Positions 10,895 through 21,619 of a stretch of DNA of 64,000 nt are shown here, piece after piece. Under the pieces are notes generated by a model. That model ran no database searches. It worked only from the letters and a program-made list of their open reading frames with translations, and was not told where the DNA came from. Positions within the stretch are counted from its first letter, which is position 1; each line of letters begins with the position of its first letter. A program made the translations under genes and the position numbers. This stretch comes from Lumbricus rubellus (taxonomy: Eukaryota; Annelida; Clitellata; Crassiclitellata; Lumbricidae), in contig OX243818.1 in NCBI GenBank assembly GCA_945859605.1, positions 38,457,750-38,521,749 on the forward strand, in the 5' to 3' direction.

Positions 10895-11110
10895 TTTATT
10901 CATTCATTTCAGTAATTTATATAACGCCCCTCACGAGACGTTCAGTAGACTATATAAGGAGCGCTCCCACTCCAGCCACGCCAAAATCAGTTAAAGTTTC
11001 ACTGGCCAGATGTATAGGCTAATAAACGAAGCTCATTTCAAATGGACGGCCCATCAACAGAGAAAAACTCGGCATTGCTTGGCAGCTAAGCGTACCTGAA
11101 TCTCACAGAG
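10895..11110 (-). mobile_element. L2-type non-LTR 3' tail fragment
   Basis: Minus-strand tail containing GGAGCGCTCCTTATATAG, a decayed GCG..TATATAAAT hairpin, and an AATGAATAA-rich 3' end. It is similar to the tails at 12737 and 38881. Confidence 0.5.
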
Positions 11111-11810
11111 TGACCTTTAAGTAAGTAAGTTCATCCATCTTGAACGGAATGACACTGAAACTAAAATTACTAAAGTAAAATAAACTACAGTACTGTTTAT
11201 ATAGGGCCTAAAATTATGCTGAACGTTGTTTGAGCTGAATCCATAAGCCCGTTCGATTGGTAGAATTTAATAAACAGTTTGCTTTCTAGTTTCTAGTGGA
11301 TTCTGATTTTCCACGAAGACAACTATTCCTACGTTTGACCATTTGGCTGTTGTTTTAACGACTATGCTGACTGAGGTGTGAAGATTTTCCCATATTCAGC
11401 TGACGCAAACAGCTATGTTGACAGTGTAGGCCTAATAATATTGACAATGGCATATAATTTAAAAAATAGTTAACTAGGCCTACGAATATAATCAGGCCTT
11501 TAATGCACGTCGGATGCCGGTCGTTTCAGCAGCACTTCTTAAGCCTGGATGACTAGTTCACTATAAGCCAACGAAATGGAGTCAGTTGGTTTTACCCACA
11601 GTGTGTTTAGTCGATAAGACTAGTGGATTATCGTGTAATGTTCATTACGTTCATGCAGAAAATTTCCTGCAACAACAATCTTCTTCAGTTGTTGGTCTGA
11701 AGAGTCGTCGGAAATGTTACGAAATCACTCACGACTTGTTGACGACAGGAAGAAGATACTTCAGGATAATAAAGTCATTTGCACTTTAATCTAGTCGAAC
11801 AGCTATATTT
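11111..11810. other. Non-coding stretch, nothing recognised
   Basis: No credible exon or mobile-element end was seen. A 67-codon ORF at 11586 has no recognisable domain and is not annotated. Confidence 0.4.
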
Positions 11811-11820
11811 TCTATTTATT

Positions 11821-11836
11821 ATTACCATCATCATCG

Positions 11837-11868
<32 letters not shown>

Positions 11869-12049
11869 GTCGTCGTCATCATCATCATCATCATCATCAT
11901 CATCGTCATCATCATCACCATCATCATCATCATCGTCGTCGTCGTCGTCGTCGTCATCATCATCATCATCAGCAGCAGCAGCATCGTCATCGCCATCGTC
12001 ATCGCCATCATCATCATCATCATCATCATCATCAGCAGCAGCAGTTTTA
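11821..12049. repeat. (ATC)n/(CGT)n trinucleotide microsatellite
   Basis: About 230 bp of ATC/CATCAT repeats with interspersed CGT and CAG blocks. Long ORFs in several frames (poly-Asp, poly-Ile, poly-Met) come only from the repeat. Confidence 0.95.
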
Positions 12050-12736
12050 TACAGGATTCGAAAAAGACACAAAGGCAGACCACAGGTCTATATATACGCT
12101 AGGTAGACAACGACCCTTGATGAATGTGATAACATCTTTTTGGATGCCTGCAGGACACATTAAAGAAAATTTACTAACGCCCGTTGTGACGGCTAATTAT
12201 AGGAGACATCATGTTGATGATAACAATATTATTATTATGGAGTTCTGGATCTCTGTTTTCCAATCACGGCGTCATATTGTTTTATTTCGTTTCTTCGAAA
12301 AAACTGAGTTCACATACCGCAACGTTCTGCATGATGAAGAAAGAAATGACAAGTGAGCTACACTGTATAATTATATTTAGGCCTATACGCCAATTGTTTC
12401 TCCAAAATTATAGGCATGGACCTAACTGTCAAAACTGCACACGTCTATTTGATGGATATAAATAATTCATTAGACGAGTGTAATCAGCAGCAAAAGTACA
12501 AACATGTCAGATGTACGAGACAAATCGTGTGTAGCCTATATATGGCCTACACTTTACAGTATTGTGTAAAACGGTATCTAGTACAAAATCTGAAGTGTAC
12601 CACGTCAAACGACCTTCGGTTTAAAACTGCATAGGCTAAGCTTTACATCAGAAGGAAACACTGAGCCATAACCTACACTTTAGTTTTTAGGTGTTAAATA
12701 AGTCACTGCGAGACAAAATCGTTTGTACAAATTATC
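12050..12736. other. Non-coding stretch, nothing recognised
   Basis: Short ORFs at 12117-12634 overlap in different frames and show no domain, splice support or homology to the neighbouring paralogue. Confidence 0.4.
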
Positions 12737-12938
12737 TTGTGTTCATTCATTCACTCATTCAACTATTTATATAGCCCCTCTTCGAGGAAACTACTCAGAG
12801 GCGCTCCCGACTCCAGCACGGACAAACAGAACAGTTTTTAAGTGCTTTTAGAATGTGTCAGAGTGATCTATGGAACAGGCGCGGCTCAAGTGGGAGGGCA
12901 TTCCATACCACCGGAATGGTATCTAGCACAGAACGTGA
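12737..12938 (-). mobile_element. L2-type LINE 3' end
   Basis: On the minus strand a short coding relic (SVLDTIPVVWNALPLEPRLF) resembles the C-terminus of L2/CR1-clade ORF2, where a VWNxLP motif is common. It is followed by GGGAGCGCCTCTGAGTAG, a GGCGCTATATAAAT-like hairpin and a tail of AATGA repeats. It is interrupted on its 5' side by the hAT MITE at 12947. Confidence 0.6.
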
Positions 12939-12946
12939 GGTGACAG

Positions 12947-13377
12947 CATAGGCGGAAACCTGGGCGGAGCTAGGGGGGGGGGCGAACGATGGGCCGAAGG
13001 AAAGACGTGAAAATTTTTGGCGGAAGAAAATTTCTGCCAACCTTTTGGAAGGATAAATTTTTTCTACCTGAAAAAAGTTGATGACCTATTTTTTTTGTCA
13101 TTTGCCCAAAAAAGTTCGAAAAGTCAGGAAAACTTTCTATTTTCACCGCCCAAAAAGTTGATGACCTTTTTTGTTCGAAAAGTCAGGAAAATTTTCTATT
13201 TTCACCGACAAAAAAAGGTCATGACCTTTTTTTAACATTTTTTTCCTCCGACCGAAAAAGTCACGAAATTTTTGGTCCTTGCGCTGAAACTTTGGGGGGA
13301 CGGATACATGGGCCGTCCCCCCCAACACTTACTTTGGGGAGACCGTCCCCCCTGTCCCCCTTAGGTTTCCGCCAGTG
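12947..13377. mobile_element. hAT-type MITE (431 bp)
   Basis: Perfect 8-bp target duplication GGTGACAG at 12939-12946 and 13378-13385. The inverted ends are CATAGGCGGAAACCT and CACTGGCGGAAACCT. An 8-bp duplication with CA..TG ends is the hAT signature (established). The interior holds about three tandem units containing GTTGATGACC and GTTCGAAAAGTCAGGAAA. There is no transposase. Confidence 0.85.
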
Positions 13378-13936
13378 GGTGACAGTAGGCTACCACATCG
13401 AAATAACATCGTGTCAGAAGTGTATCCATCAGAAGAAAACACTGAACCAATCAATGTAGGTAAATGCAAAGTCACTGCATCGTAACTTACAGTATGAGCC
13501 CGACGAAAATTTTCCTCAAGTGCTTGGGAATTTCTTGAAGCATGCAACCGTAACTTTCCCATAACCTCAAACTTTTATGAATGTTACGTAAATGAAACAA
13601 TAATTACTATGTCAAGTGCACAGGTTGGGTCCTAATGATAAAAACTTGTTGCTACAATGAGTCGATGACCTAGATATTCTTCGGATAGCCTATGCATGTA
13701 AACAGATACCATTCACGTGATATCCTGGTTGTGAGTGCACACACTGATCAAGCCTTCGCACGTCTTTCTTTTTGTAGATAGCCAAAGGCTCTTGTAACTG
13801 CTAAGCCATGCGGACACTTACATGTAGGCTTATTATAATAGGTTAAAGCCTTAAAAACCGATTTCTATCGATTCAACAGAATTATTCAAAACAATACTTT
13901 ATAGCACTATGCATAATGTAGCCCTTTCCTCTGCAG

Positions 13937-14017
13937 CAAAGCTCAAGAGAAATGATGACGAATATAATCGTGAAAGCCAGAAACGTTGGTGGAGACAATC
14001 TTCAGCTTCCAAAAGAG
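13937..14017 (+). CDS. Tentative upstream exon of gene copy 2
   Basis: The acceptor CCCTTTCCTCTGCAG (ends 13936) and donor AAAAGAG|GTAGGC (GT at 14018) are both strong, phase 1 to phase 1. In the phase-consistent frame it encodes KLKRNDDEYNRESQKRWWRQ followed by SSASKR, a charged linker. This frame joins without a stop to the 41-nt exon at 20012. A second open frame through the same bases starts MMTNIIVKARN but does not agree with the downstream phase. The true start of the protein was not located. If this exon is real, the Copia element at 14407 lies inside the following intron. Confidence 0.4.
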
Positions 14018-14406
14018 GTAGGCCTAACCCAAAAGAAGCAAGTTTATTACTCACACAAAGATATTGAGGATGCTAAAATTGCCCAAGCTTTGTTCAATTG
14101 CACTGTGAATTTACGCAGGCCTACAAATGAACCGTCGACTAAGCCTAGCCTATAGCGCAAGATATCTAGGGTCCAGTTCGTCCATCATTTTTATTGATGA
14201 ATTTCGCGTTGTCGAAGGACAATATTATTAGGATGGAATTTACTAAAAGCAAAAGTAAACGTCCTTTGGTTGTTAGCGGATCGAGGTTGGACTAACTTTG
14301 AAACATGAAGCATTGAAAACGTTTACGTTAGGCTCCTTCAAAACAGTTGAAGTGACATCCAAGTGATATCAAAGTGACACACTGAACTTAAAATGTTCGT
14401 TCCCTG

Positions 14407-14601
14407 TGTTGAACTTTATAAGTAGCGCTATAGTAACGACTATGTTGACTCTACTGTTGTATAGTCGGATGTTCTTGTTCCTTAGTTCTTGACTAAGCTT
14501 CCGTGCAAGGAGGTCTAATGGCGTTTAAGTTCTGAGACATTTCTTTTATTAATCATATTAAATCTCTTATCTATAAAGATCATCAGCTTCGTTTCTTAAC
14601 A
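14407..14601 (+). repeat. Copia 5' LTR
   Basis: 195 bp, starts TGTTGAACTTTATAAG and ends CGTTTCTTAACA. No difference from the 3' LTR was found by eye, so insertion is recent or the pair was homogenised. Confidence 0.95.
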
Positions 14602-14615
14602 GGTTATGGGCCCAG
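14602..14615 (+). other. Copia primer-binding site
   Basis: GGTTATGGGCCCAG immediately follows the 5' LTR. This matches the internal initiator-Met tRNA fragment primer used by copia-type elements (established). Confidence 0.75.
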
Positions 14616-14775
14616 TGCACAAGATGATCTCAAAGAGTAAAAGAGTTTAGGATGCGATACTTTAATAAGGAAAATCCGGTCAACTACGCGGTAAAGCGTG
14701 ACATGTGACTGTTCTCTTCGTCGTGACAGAAATGCAAGAGTCAGTTGTTTATTTCTTTTCTCCGAAAGAATAAAG

Positions 14776-16536
14776 ATGACGGATAAAGGTAAAATCGCAA
14801 AGTTGAATAATCAGAACTATCAAACGTGGAAGTTTAAAGTTGAACTCCTGTTAATTAAAGAGGATTTGTGGGACACTGTCATTAAAGAAACTCCTAATCC
14901 TATTACGGAAGCGTGGCAAAGTAAAGATGGAAAAGCACGAGCCACGATAGGCTTGTTAGTTGAAGATAATCAACTTCATCTAATAAGAAAGCAAACTACG
15001 GCAAAGGGTTCATGGGAAGAACTGAAAAAGTATCACCAAAAGGCAACACTGTCCAGTAAAGTAAATTTATTAAGGAAACTGTGTGCATTAAAGTTAACAG
15101 AGCATGGCGATATGCAAAACCATCTTGCAGAAATGGAGAATTTAATCGACCAGCTAACATCGTTGGGTGAAACGTTGGCAGAGCATTTAACAGTCGCTTT
15201 CTTCCTCAGTAGTCTTCCAGAAAGTTATGGGACACTGATTACAGCATTAGAAAGCAGACCTGAAGATGATTTGACTGTGGAATTAGTCAAAGGAAAATTG
15301 CTTGAAGAGTCTGCAAGAAGGGCAAGTAATTTCGCAACACATAAAGGACAAGAATTAAAGGCTTTTAAAGCAACAAAACTAGTAACACATCCTAAAGAAT
15401 CTCGCACATGTTTTTTCTGTAAAAAGCCTAACCATATAAAAAGGGATTGCAGGAAGTACATCCAGTGGAAAGAAAGAAACACAGACCATGTGGCAAAAAC
15501 ATTGAGAGAAAATTTCATTGAAGAAAAACCTCCAGAAAAAGTAGCACATACATGTCTTAAAGCATACGAAAAAGACATCAGTTGTATATGGCATGTTGAC
15601 TCAGGTGCAACAACACACATGTGTAGTAACAGAAATTTCTTCTTGAACATTAACAGACAGTATAAAAGTGAAGTTTTTCTCGCTGATGGTCGGAAGATTC
15701 AAACTTCAGGAAATGGTGAGGTAATGATTAATTTCATAAAGGAAAATGGAGAGATACATGTTGCAAAATTGTGTGAAGTCTTGTACGTTCCACAATTGAA
15801 AGGAAATTTACTATCAGTAAAGAAACTTGTCAATAAAGGTTGTGAAGTGGTTTTCAAAGAAAACAAATGCATCATAATAAAGGATGGAGAAACAATAGCA
15901 ATTGCAGATGACAAAAATGATTTGTTTGAAGTGAGAATCTCTGAACAAACCAATAAAGTAAAAGAAACCCATATTGCACAGGTTGCACAAAGTTGCACAG
16001 GTTGCATACACGTTTGGCACAACAGAATGGGACACAGAGATTCAAAAGCTATACAGAACATGGTGAATCAGAATAAAGTATCAGGGATCGTCATCAAGCC
16101 GTGTAAATTCTCAGGTGTATGTGAATGTTGTATTGAAACAAAGATGACAAGAAAGTCTATTCCAAAGAAGTCAGATTCCAAGTCAGATGAGATTCTAGAC
16201 TTAATTCATACAGATGTCTGTGGACCAATGCAGACAACAACACCAGGTGGGAAAAGATATTTCATGACGATGATTGATGATCACAGTAAATATACAGAAG
16301 TGTATTTATTGGCAAATAAATCTGAAGTACCTGACAAAATTCAAGAGTATGTCAAGCATGTCCAGACAAAATTCGGGAAAACACCGAAAAGAATTCGATC
16401 AGATAGAGGAGGGGAATACACAGCTGAAAGGTTACAGAAATTCATGAAGAGTGAAGGAATTCAAGCAGAATTCACAACCCCCTATACACCTCAACAGAAT
16501 GGCTGTGCTGAAAGAAAAAAACAGATATCTTACTGA
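14776..16536 (+). pseudogene. Copia gag-pol, 5' part (gag, protease, integrase), frameshifted
   Basis: The start is placed at the ATG at 14776 because a gag opening follows it (MTDKGKIAKLNNQNYQTWKF). In order: a Copia-type gag region; a CX2CX4HX4C zinc knuckle (CFFCKKPNHIKRDC, near 15410); the protease motif DSGATTHMC (near 15600); an integrase HHCC region (HNRMGH ... CECC); and the DDE core, with first Asp in HTDVCGP, second in RSDRGGEY and the Glu in the NGCAERK motif. The frame then breaks in a run of seven A at about 16516 and stops at 16536. The sequence continues in another frame. The break could be an old mutation or an assembly error in a homopolymer. Confidence 0.9.
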
Positions 16537-17857
16537 TATGACAAGATGCATGTTAAAGGATGCAGATCTACCGCTAAAATATTGGGGCGAATCCATTATG
16601 ACAGCGACTCATTTACAGAACAGATTACCAGTTGAAGGTATTGAAGGCACTCCATATGAAAGGTGGAACAAAAGAAAACCAAATTTGAGCCACATAAAGA
16701 GATTCGGATCAAAAGCTTACGTAGCAAATCCAGCAGAGAAAATACAGAAATTGGATGACAAAGCCAAGAAATTAACTTTTGTAGGTTATGAAAAAGGTAC
16801 AAAAGGTTACAGACTACTAGATGTGAACACGGACAAAGTGTACATTAGTAGAGATGTGATATTTCTTGAGACTGACCCACATTTATCGGATGTGAGTGAT
16901 TCAGACATTGATGTTGAAGAGAAGTCGTCAAATTCAGACTTTGATGATGAAATTGTTCAATTTCCAACACACCAATTACCAGAAGAGGTAATAATTCAAC
17001 AGGATACAGAAACTACAGACTCACAGATAAACTTAAGGAGATCAGAAAGAGTTAACAAAGGTAAACCAGCTGAAAGGTTAATTGAAACAATTAATAAAGT
17101 AACAATGGTTGAGTCAGAACCAAGAAATTATAAGGAAGCAATATCTTGTAAACAGCAACAATCCTGGCGGAAAGCTATGGATGAAGAAATGAAATCCCTT
17201 AATGAAAATGGAACATGGATCTTAACAGAACTACCTGAAAACAAAACAGCAATTGGTAGTAAATGGGTTTACAAAATCAAAAGGGATGAAAAAGGAAATA
17301 TAACAAGATATAAAGCACGTTTAGTTGCACAAGGATATTCTCAGAAATTTGGAGAAGATTATGATGAAGTTTTTGCTCCTGTGGCAAAACCATCAACATT
17401 GAGAACTATCTTGACTATAGCAGGAATTAAAGGCATGACGGTAAAACACTATGATGTGGAAACAGCTTACCTGAATGGAGATTTATCTCATGAAGTCTAC
17501 ATGAAACAACCTGATGGATATCAGAAAGGCGCTGCAGAAGTTGTCTGTAAACTGGAAAAGAATTTATATGGACTCAAGCAAGGAGCGAATGAATGGAACA
17601 AAAAGCTCAATGAAGTACTTATCACTAATGGATTCAAGAGAAGTGATAATGATCTATGTCTATATTCAAAACAGTACGATGATGGATGGATTTATATTTC
17701 AATTCATGTGGATGACTTAATTGTAGCAGCAACAAAAGTTTCGATGTTCAAGGAATTTGAAGATCTTATGAATGAAACTCTGGTTATGAAAGATCTGGAT
17801 GATTTATCGGAACTAAATATCATTTTGTTCGATAAATGTACAGAAATAAGGAACTAG
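16504..17857 (+). pseudogene. Copia pol, 3' part (integrase end, reverse transcriptase), RNase H deleted
   Basis: Continues pol one frame over from the 5' part. It contains the reverse-transcriptase landmarks KWVYKIKRD, RLVAQGYSQ, a YDVETAYLNGDL block, KNLYGLKQ and the catalytic VDDLIV box. After KDLDDLSEL the sequence jumps to what is normally the very end of RNase H. Remnants of that end (CPSEHMMADLLTKPL) sit beyond the stop, near 17875-17940, in a frame with stops. Most of RNase H has therefore been deleted. The upstream part of the longest open frame (16451-16503) overlaps the 5' part and is not real coding sequence. Confidence 0.88.
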
Positions 17858-18002
17858 ACATTAAGACTTAGTATTGTCCTAGTGAACATATGATGGCTGA
17901 TCTCTTAACCAAACCTCTAGAAGCAGTTAAAACTAGGAAGTTTACTTGTGAAATTGGGTTAAATTGAGAGAACAGTATATTTTGTTATTAGGATAAATTA
18001 GT

Positions 18003-18015
18003 CGTTAAGGAGGGG
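18003..18015 (+). other. Copia polypurine tract
   Basis: CGTTAAGGAGGGG abuts the 3' LTR, the expected plus-strand priming site. Confidence 0.7.
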
Positions 18016-18210
18016 TGTTGAACTTTATAAGTAGCGCTATAGTAACGACTATGTTGACTCTACTGTTGTATAGTCGGATGTTCTTGTTCCTTAGTTCTTG
18101 ACTAAGCTTCCGTGCAAGGAGGTCTAATGGCGTTTAAGTTCTGAGACATTTCTTTTATTAATCATATTAAATCTCTTATCTATAAAGATCATCAGCTTCG
18201 TTTCTTAACA
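18016..18210 (+). repeat. Copia 3' LTR
   Basis: 195 bp, no visible difference from the 5' LTR; followed by the CCCTG target duplication. Confidence 0.95.
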
Positions 18211-18365
18211 CCCTGTGGCCAATTAGCCTAAAGCAGAAAGCAGATCTCTGACTTCCGGAGATCTGGATTCGATAAGGAAGTGTTGTAGCTGGTCAAACCT
18301 GTCAGAGAGATTGTAACTAACTATGGCGAAACTTAGCAATAGGCCTATTTGATACACTAATTTAT

Positions 18366-18595
18366 GGGACCCGGTGGTGTAGAGATATTTTCGGTACCTT
18401 GGAGCCGGAAGGTTGCGGGTTCCAATTCATCTCAAGCCGCCGTGTAGGAACCTGAACAAGACCTTCACCGTGAATATTATTTTATTGCGAATGAGTTTCA
18501 ACGTGAAACTCCGATTCAACGCCCGCGCTGTTACAGTCGTCGGGAGCTCCTCTGAGTAGAATTTCTGAAAGGGGCGTTATAACAAGTGCTAATAT
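18366..18595 (+). mobile_element. tRNA-derived SINE
   Basis: Head GGGACCCGGTGGTGTAGAG with box-A-like sequence, box-B-like GCGGGTTCCAATTC, then the shared body (CTCAAGCCGCCGTGTAGG, AAACTCCGATTCAACG). It ends in GGGAGCTCCTCTGAGTAG and a GGGGCGTTATAACAAGTGC tail, an L2-like hairpin. It lies in the intron before the 41-nt exon. Confidence 0.7.
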
Positions 18596-19051
18596 AGGCC
18601 TAATTGATAATGAGTTGACTGCGATTCGTCTTTTGTGTCGCAATCAACTCTAGAGGATAAACGGGAGATGCCCTCCGATGACATAGGCTAATTAGCCTAT
18701 TTACATGTAGTTGCTGCAGTTAGGCGTGTTGTTAATTATAGCTCCAACAGGGAAGACTGAAGCACCTCGTGATTGATAATAAGCCCATCTGGTTTTTCTT
18801 TAATTTCGCCGACTCAGAGATTCAGTACTAGAAGAGTAGGCCTACCAGATAATTGACAGTTTTCTGAACGACGGCACCACACCCAGCGAGTTAAAAAAAA
18901 ATTAGGTTGGTCATAAATTATTATAGAAGACCGCTTCCACTAAGTCTTCAGTTACGAAAATCCTGATTATCAGTAGGCTAAGCACAACAGCACTGACTAG
19001 GCCTGTATTATCGACACTATAATTATAAAGGCTACACCATAACTATGTCCT

Positions 19052-19371
19052 CAAGGCCATAGCCAGGATTTGATTGAAGAAGGGGTTTCTTCGGGGGAAA
19101 TTTTTTAAGTCGTCAAATTTCTCACGACTTGTTTTTCGTCGTCGGAAACGGCTTTCTTGCCATGTTTCGCCTAATTTCATGTTTTTCAATATGTGCTAGT
19201 GAATGCATTCTATTATTTTTTACTTTTTTCATTTCGGGGGTGTTTTCATGGTTTTACTTCACGGTTTTTACATCATGTGTTAATGCGTTAGGCCTATATT
19301 ATTTTTTACATTTTCCATTTCGGAGGGTGTTCAAGTTCAAACACCCAAAACACCCCCTAGCTACGGCCTTG
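19052..19371. mobile_element. hAT-type MITE (320 bp)
   Basis: Perfect 8-bp target duplication TATGTCCT (19044-19051 and 19372-19379). The ends are inverted: CAAGGCCATAGCCAGG, and the complement of CTAGCTACGGCCTTG. The 134-codon ORF over it is incidental. Confidence 0.85.
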
Positions 19372-19439
19372 TATGTCCTAGTTGCTTCGGGCTACCCAGC
19401 TAACAACCCTCCGATTCAAAGTAGCGCTCGAGAAGTGCA

Positions 19440-19632
19440 CCAAGGCTGTTTTAAAGGAATTTTTGGAACTGTACAACTCATTCTCTCCTTTCTCATCCTT
19501 CATGATAAATTACTTCCAATCGGAGGACAATGATATTTTTGCCATCTTGAACTGTACAGAAGTGCTCCTACAGCTACACAAATCCATTTAGAACCATTGC
19601 ACATTTTGTGTAGACTACACGTTAGAAATGTC
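19440..19632 (+). repeat. Dispersed repeat family X
   Basis: Contains AAATTACTTCCAATCGGAGG and ends with ATTGCACATTTTGTGTAG then ACACGTTAGAAATGTCCT. It matches an inverted copy at 20818-21026, and its 3' end matches the insertion at 3269-3610. Class unknown. Confidence 0.65.
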
Positions 19633-20011
19633 CTGTGGTGCGCTGCGCTTGGCTTTTGAGTAGAACTTTGAAAGCTGGGAGATTCAGAATACGTTTCAGG
19701 TCCTAGACAGTTCTAGAGAATCAGTGCCAAATAGGGTAGCCTAATTAGCCTTCATCAACCAATTTTAATCGGCTGTGTAGCCTATCCTAAAATGATGGTC
19801 TAACTGTGTAGTATAACGTGGAGCACTGTCGCGCATATTATTCTGGTGATTTAATATTTACAATGCACGAACAATCCTTAGATTTGCTGTTGATTGTCGG
19901 TAGATCAAAGTACAATATTTGAAAATTAAGAAATGCATTTTTTATATTTTCTTATCTTTCCATTTTCTATAATTATTATGTAACTTATTTTGTATTGCTC
20001 ATTTCGTTCAG

Positions 20012-20052
20012 GTTCCAAAGACGAGCAGAATAAAGCTACGTCTAGGACAGCG
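20012..20052 (+). CDS. Tentative 41-nt micro-exon of gene copy 2
   Basis: The acceptor tract TGCTCATTTCGTTCAG (ends 20011) and donor GACAGCG|GTAAGA (GT at 20053) are both good. In the only frame that agrees with the next exon it encodes SKDEQNKATSRTA, entering in phase 1 and leaving in phase 0. Joined to the exon at 13937 it gives an uninterrupted frame. Supported by splice signals and phase only. Confidence 0.45.
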
Positions 20053-20450
20053 GTAAGACGGAGCACGAGACCCACTTAGCACATTTATTCATAATTAGGC
20101 CTATAGTATAATATGTCTAGCTACATGTATGAATCACTAAAGACTCATTAGAGCTGAAGTTCCTGATTGTGATTCTGGCAAACTTTTATACCAGAAAACC
20201 TACAAAATAATGGCAGCGATGTTGCAATTGATATAGGCTAATTATCTGCTTTTAAGATAATATCTTGGAAATAGTAGGCCTACTATTAAGCCTATTGTAG
20301 CGTTTCGAAAGATTTTGAACAATTGAATTGCCATTATTTTACCAAATTTGTCTTTGTAAAGTAAGTTATGAAGTTCGACATAAACTTATCGCTTGTCCAA
20401 TGTACATGTAGGCTTGTAGTTTTAATGTTGCATCTTTTTTCATATTTAAG

Positions 20451-20637
20451 TTGAACAATCTACCAATGGAGATGTTGGACATCATCTTACAAAAGTCCTA
20501 TCTGCATTGGGTATTCAATTCATCAACAAACGAGATAGACGAAGAAGTTATCAGGTGTCTCATATCAGTGGACGTTTGTTTTTATCGAAGAATTACCAGA
20601 CGGCGTATCAGGAACGCAATCTGGCGCTATCTCAAAG
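20451..20637 (+). CDS. F-box-like exon of gene copy 2
   Basis: The acceptor is TTTTTTCATATTTAAG (ends 20450), phase 0, and the donor is CTCAAAG|GTGAGG (GT at 20638), phase 1. The peptide opens LNNLPMEMLDIILQKSYLHW, continues EVIRCLISVDVCFYRRI and ends AIWRYLKG. The LPxExLxxI start, the central L-x-x-V-C segment and the trailing W resemble an F-box, the Skp1-binding motif of SCF ubiquitin ligases. A SOCS-like helical box is the main alternative. It splices in phase to the CARD exon at 21620. No equivalent was found upstream of copy 1. Confidence 0.6.
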
Positions 20638-20817
20638 GTGAGGAGCTTTACAAACATTGGTGTCAAAACCACTTGCTCTGATCACAAGCGATTATTCAAA
20701 CAATAGTCAAGTGCATGTCGTCAGTTATCAAGACACTCCATACAACGTCTATAAAATAAATGAGTCGACATACACTCATGTATAGTCAATATCAGTCAAT
20801 AGGGTTACATAGGCTTT

Positions 20818-21026
20818 TTTAGCGTGCATGCAGTTGTACACAAAATGTGCAGTTCCAAATGGATTTGTGCAGTTGTAGAAGCACTTTTGTACATTGGGGA
20901 ATTTTCATTCATTGGAACTAGCAAAAAAGGTCATTGTCTTCCGATTGGATGTAATTTACCAAGGAGGATGGGAACGAAAAGGAGTTGTGCAGTTTTAAAA
21001 ATTCCCAAAAACAGCCCTGAGCCAAT
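20818..21026 (-). repeat. Dispersed repeat family X, inverted copy
   Basis: Complement of the family at 19440-19632: starts with ACTGCACATTTTGTGTAC and carries TCCAATCGGAAGACAATG. The ORF across it is not a gene. Confidence 0.65.
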
Positions 21027-21085
21027 ACGATAAAGCATTTGTCAGAATTGGACGACAGGATGAGTCACTACTAGTAGCTCATGAC

Positions 21086-21271
21086 CAGTGGTTAAAGTGG
21101 TTTGGGTGAGCAGTGGGAACGCCAACAGGGAGCAGTGGGAACGCTGATGTAGGCCTAGTTGTATTAGGAACGCCCATGTTTCGAGGGTTCCATGCATAAA
21201 GTGAGCAGTGGGAACGCAAGCCAAGAAATTCGGAGCAGTGGGAACGCCGTACCCACCCACTTTAAACCCTG
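21086..21271. mobile_element. Small hAT-like MITE with GAGCAGTGGGAACGC repeats
   Basis: Inverted ends CAGTGGTTAAAGTGG and CAGGGTTTAAAGTGG. The flanks CTCATGAC and CTATTGAC match at 6 of 8 positions, a worn 8-bp duplication. The interior carries four GAGCAGTGGGAACGC units. Confidence 0.6.
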
Positions 21272-21619
21272 CTATTGACACACGCACAGACGCAAAGAAA
21301 AGTCCAAAGAAATGACTACGTGAGTGGGACTATCAGGTTACTTAACAGGATGATATGCTTGGCGATGAGTTCCATCCCAAACAGCATCAATGATGACGAA
21401 AGATTAAGGACGATTTTATTCATGGCTGCGATATGACTCTATCCTTGAGCAATTATACGTCGCAGATGGTAGTAGTAAAAACACATAGCAGTTTCATTAG
21501 GGGCCTATTACTTACAAAGAAAAAAACTTCTTTTTCGGTAAGACTTATAGGCCTACAAAATATGGGCCTTAGGCCTATAGAACACATTGGACTACATTTT
21601 GTGTAATTGCTATTTTCAG

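Larger units (their letters stand above)
14407..18210 (+). mobile_element. Copia LTR retrotransposon, 3804 bp, recently inserted, defective
   Basis: Two 195-bp LTRs (14407-14601 and 18016-18210), TG..CA ended, look identical base for base. They are flanked by the 5-bp target duplication CCCTG (14402-14406 and 18211-18215). Next come a copia-type primer site, a gag-pol region in two frames, and a polypurine tract ahead of the 3' LTR. Domain order gag, zinc knuckle, protease, integrase, reverse transcriptase is the Copia (Ty1) order. Most of the RNase H region is missing, which explains a length below the usual 5 kb or so. The element lies in a predicted intron of gene copy 2, in sense orientation. 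Confidence 0.95.

Noticed and set aside
11775..12102. Long ORFs of poly-Asp, poly-Ile or poly-Met on both strands
   Set aside because: They follow only from the (ATC)n microsatellite; no splice sites, domain or paralogue supports a gene.
13952..14155. ORF starting MMTNIIVKARN as the gene start
   Set aside because: It runs through a strong donor at 14018, and its frame does not agree with the phase of the downstream exons; the alternative frame does.
15225..16061. Minus-strand ORFs in the Copia element
   Set aside because: Antisense shadows of gag-pol.
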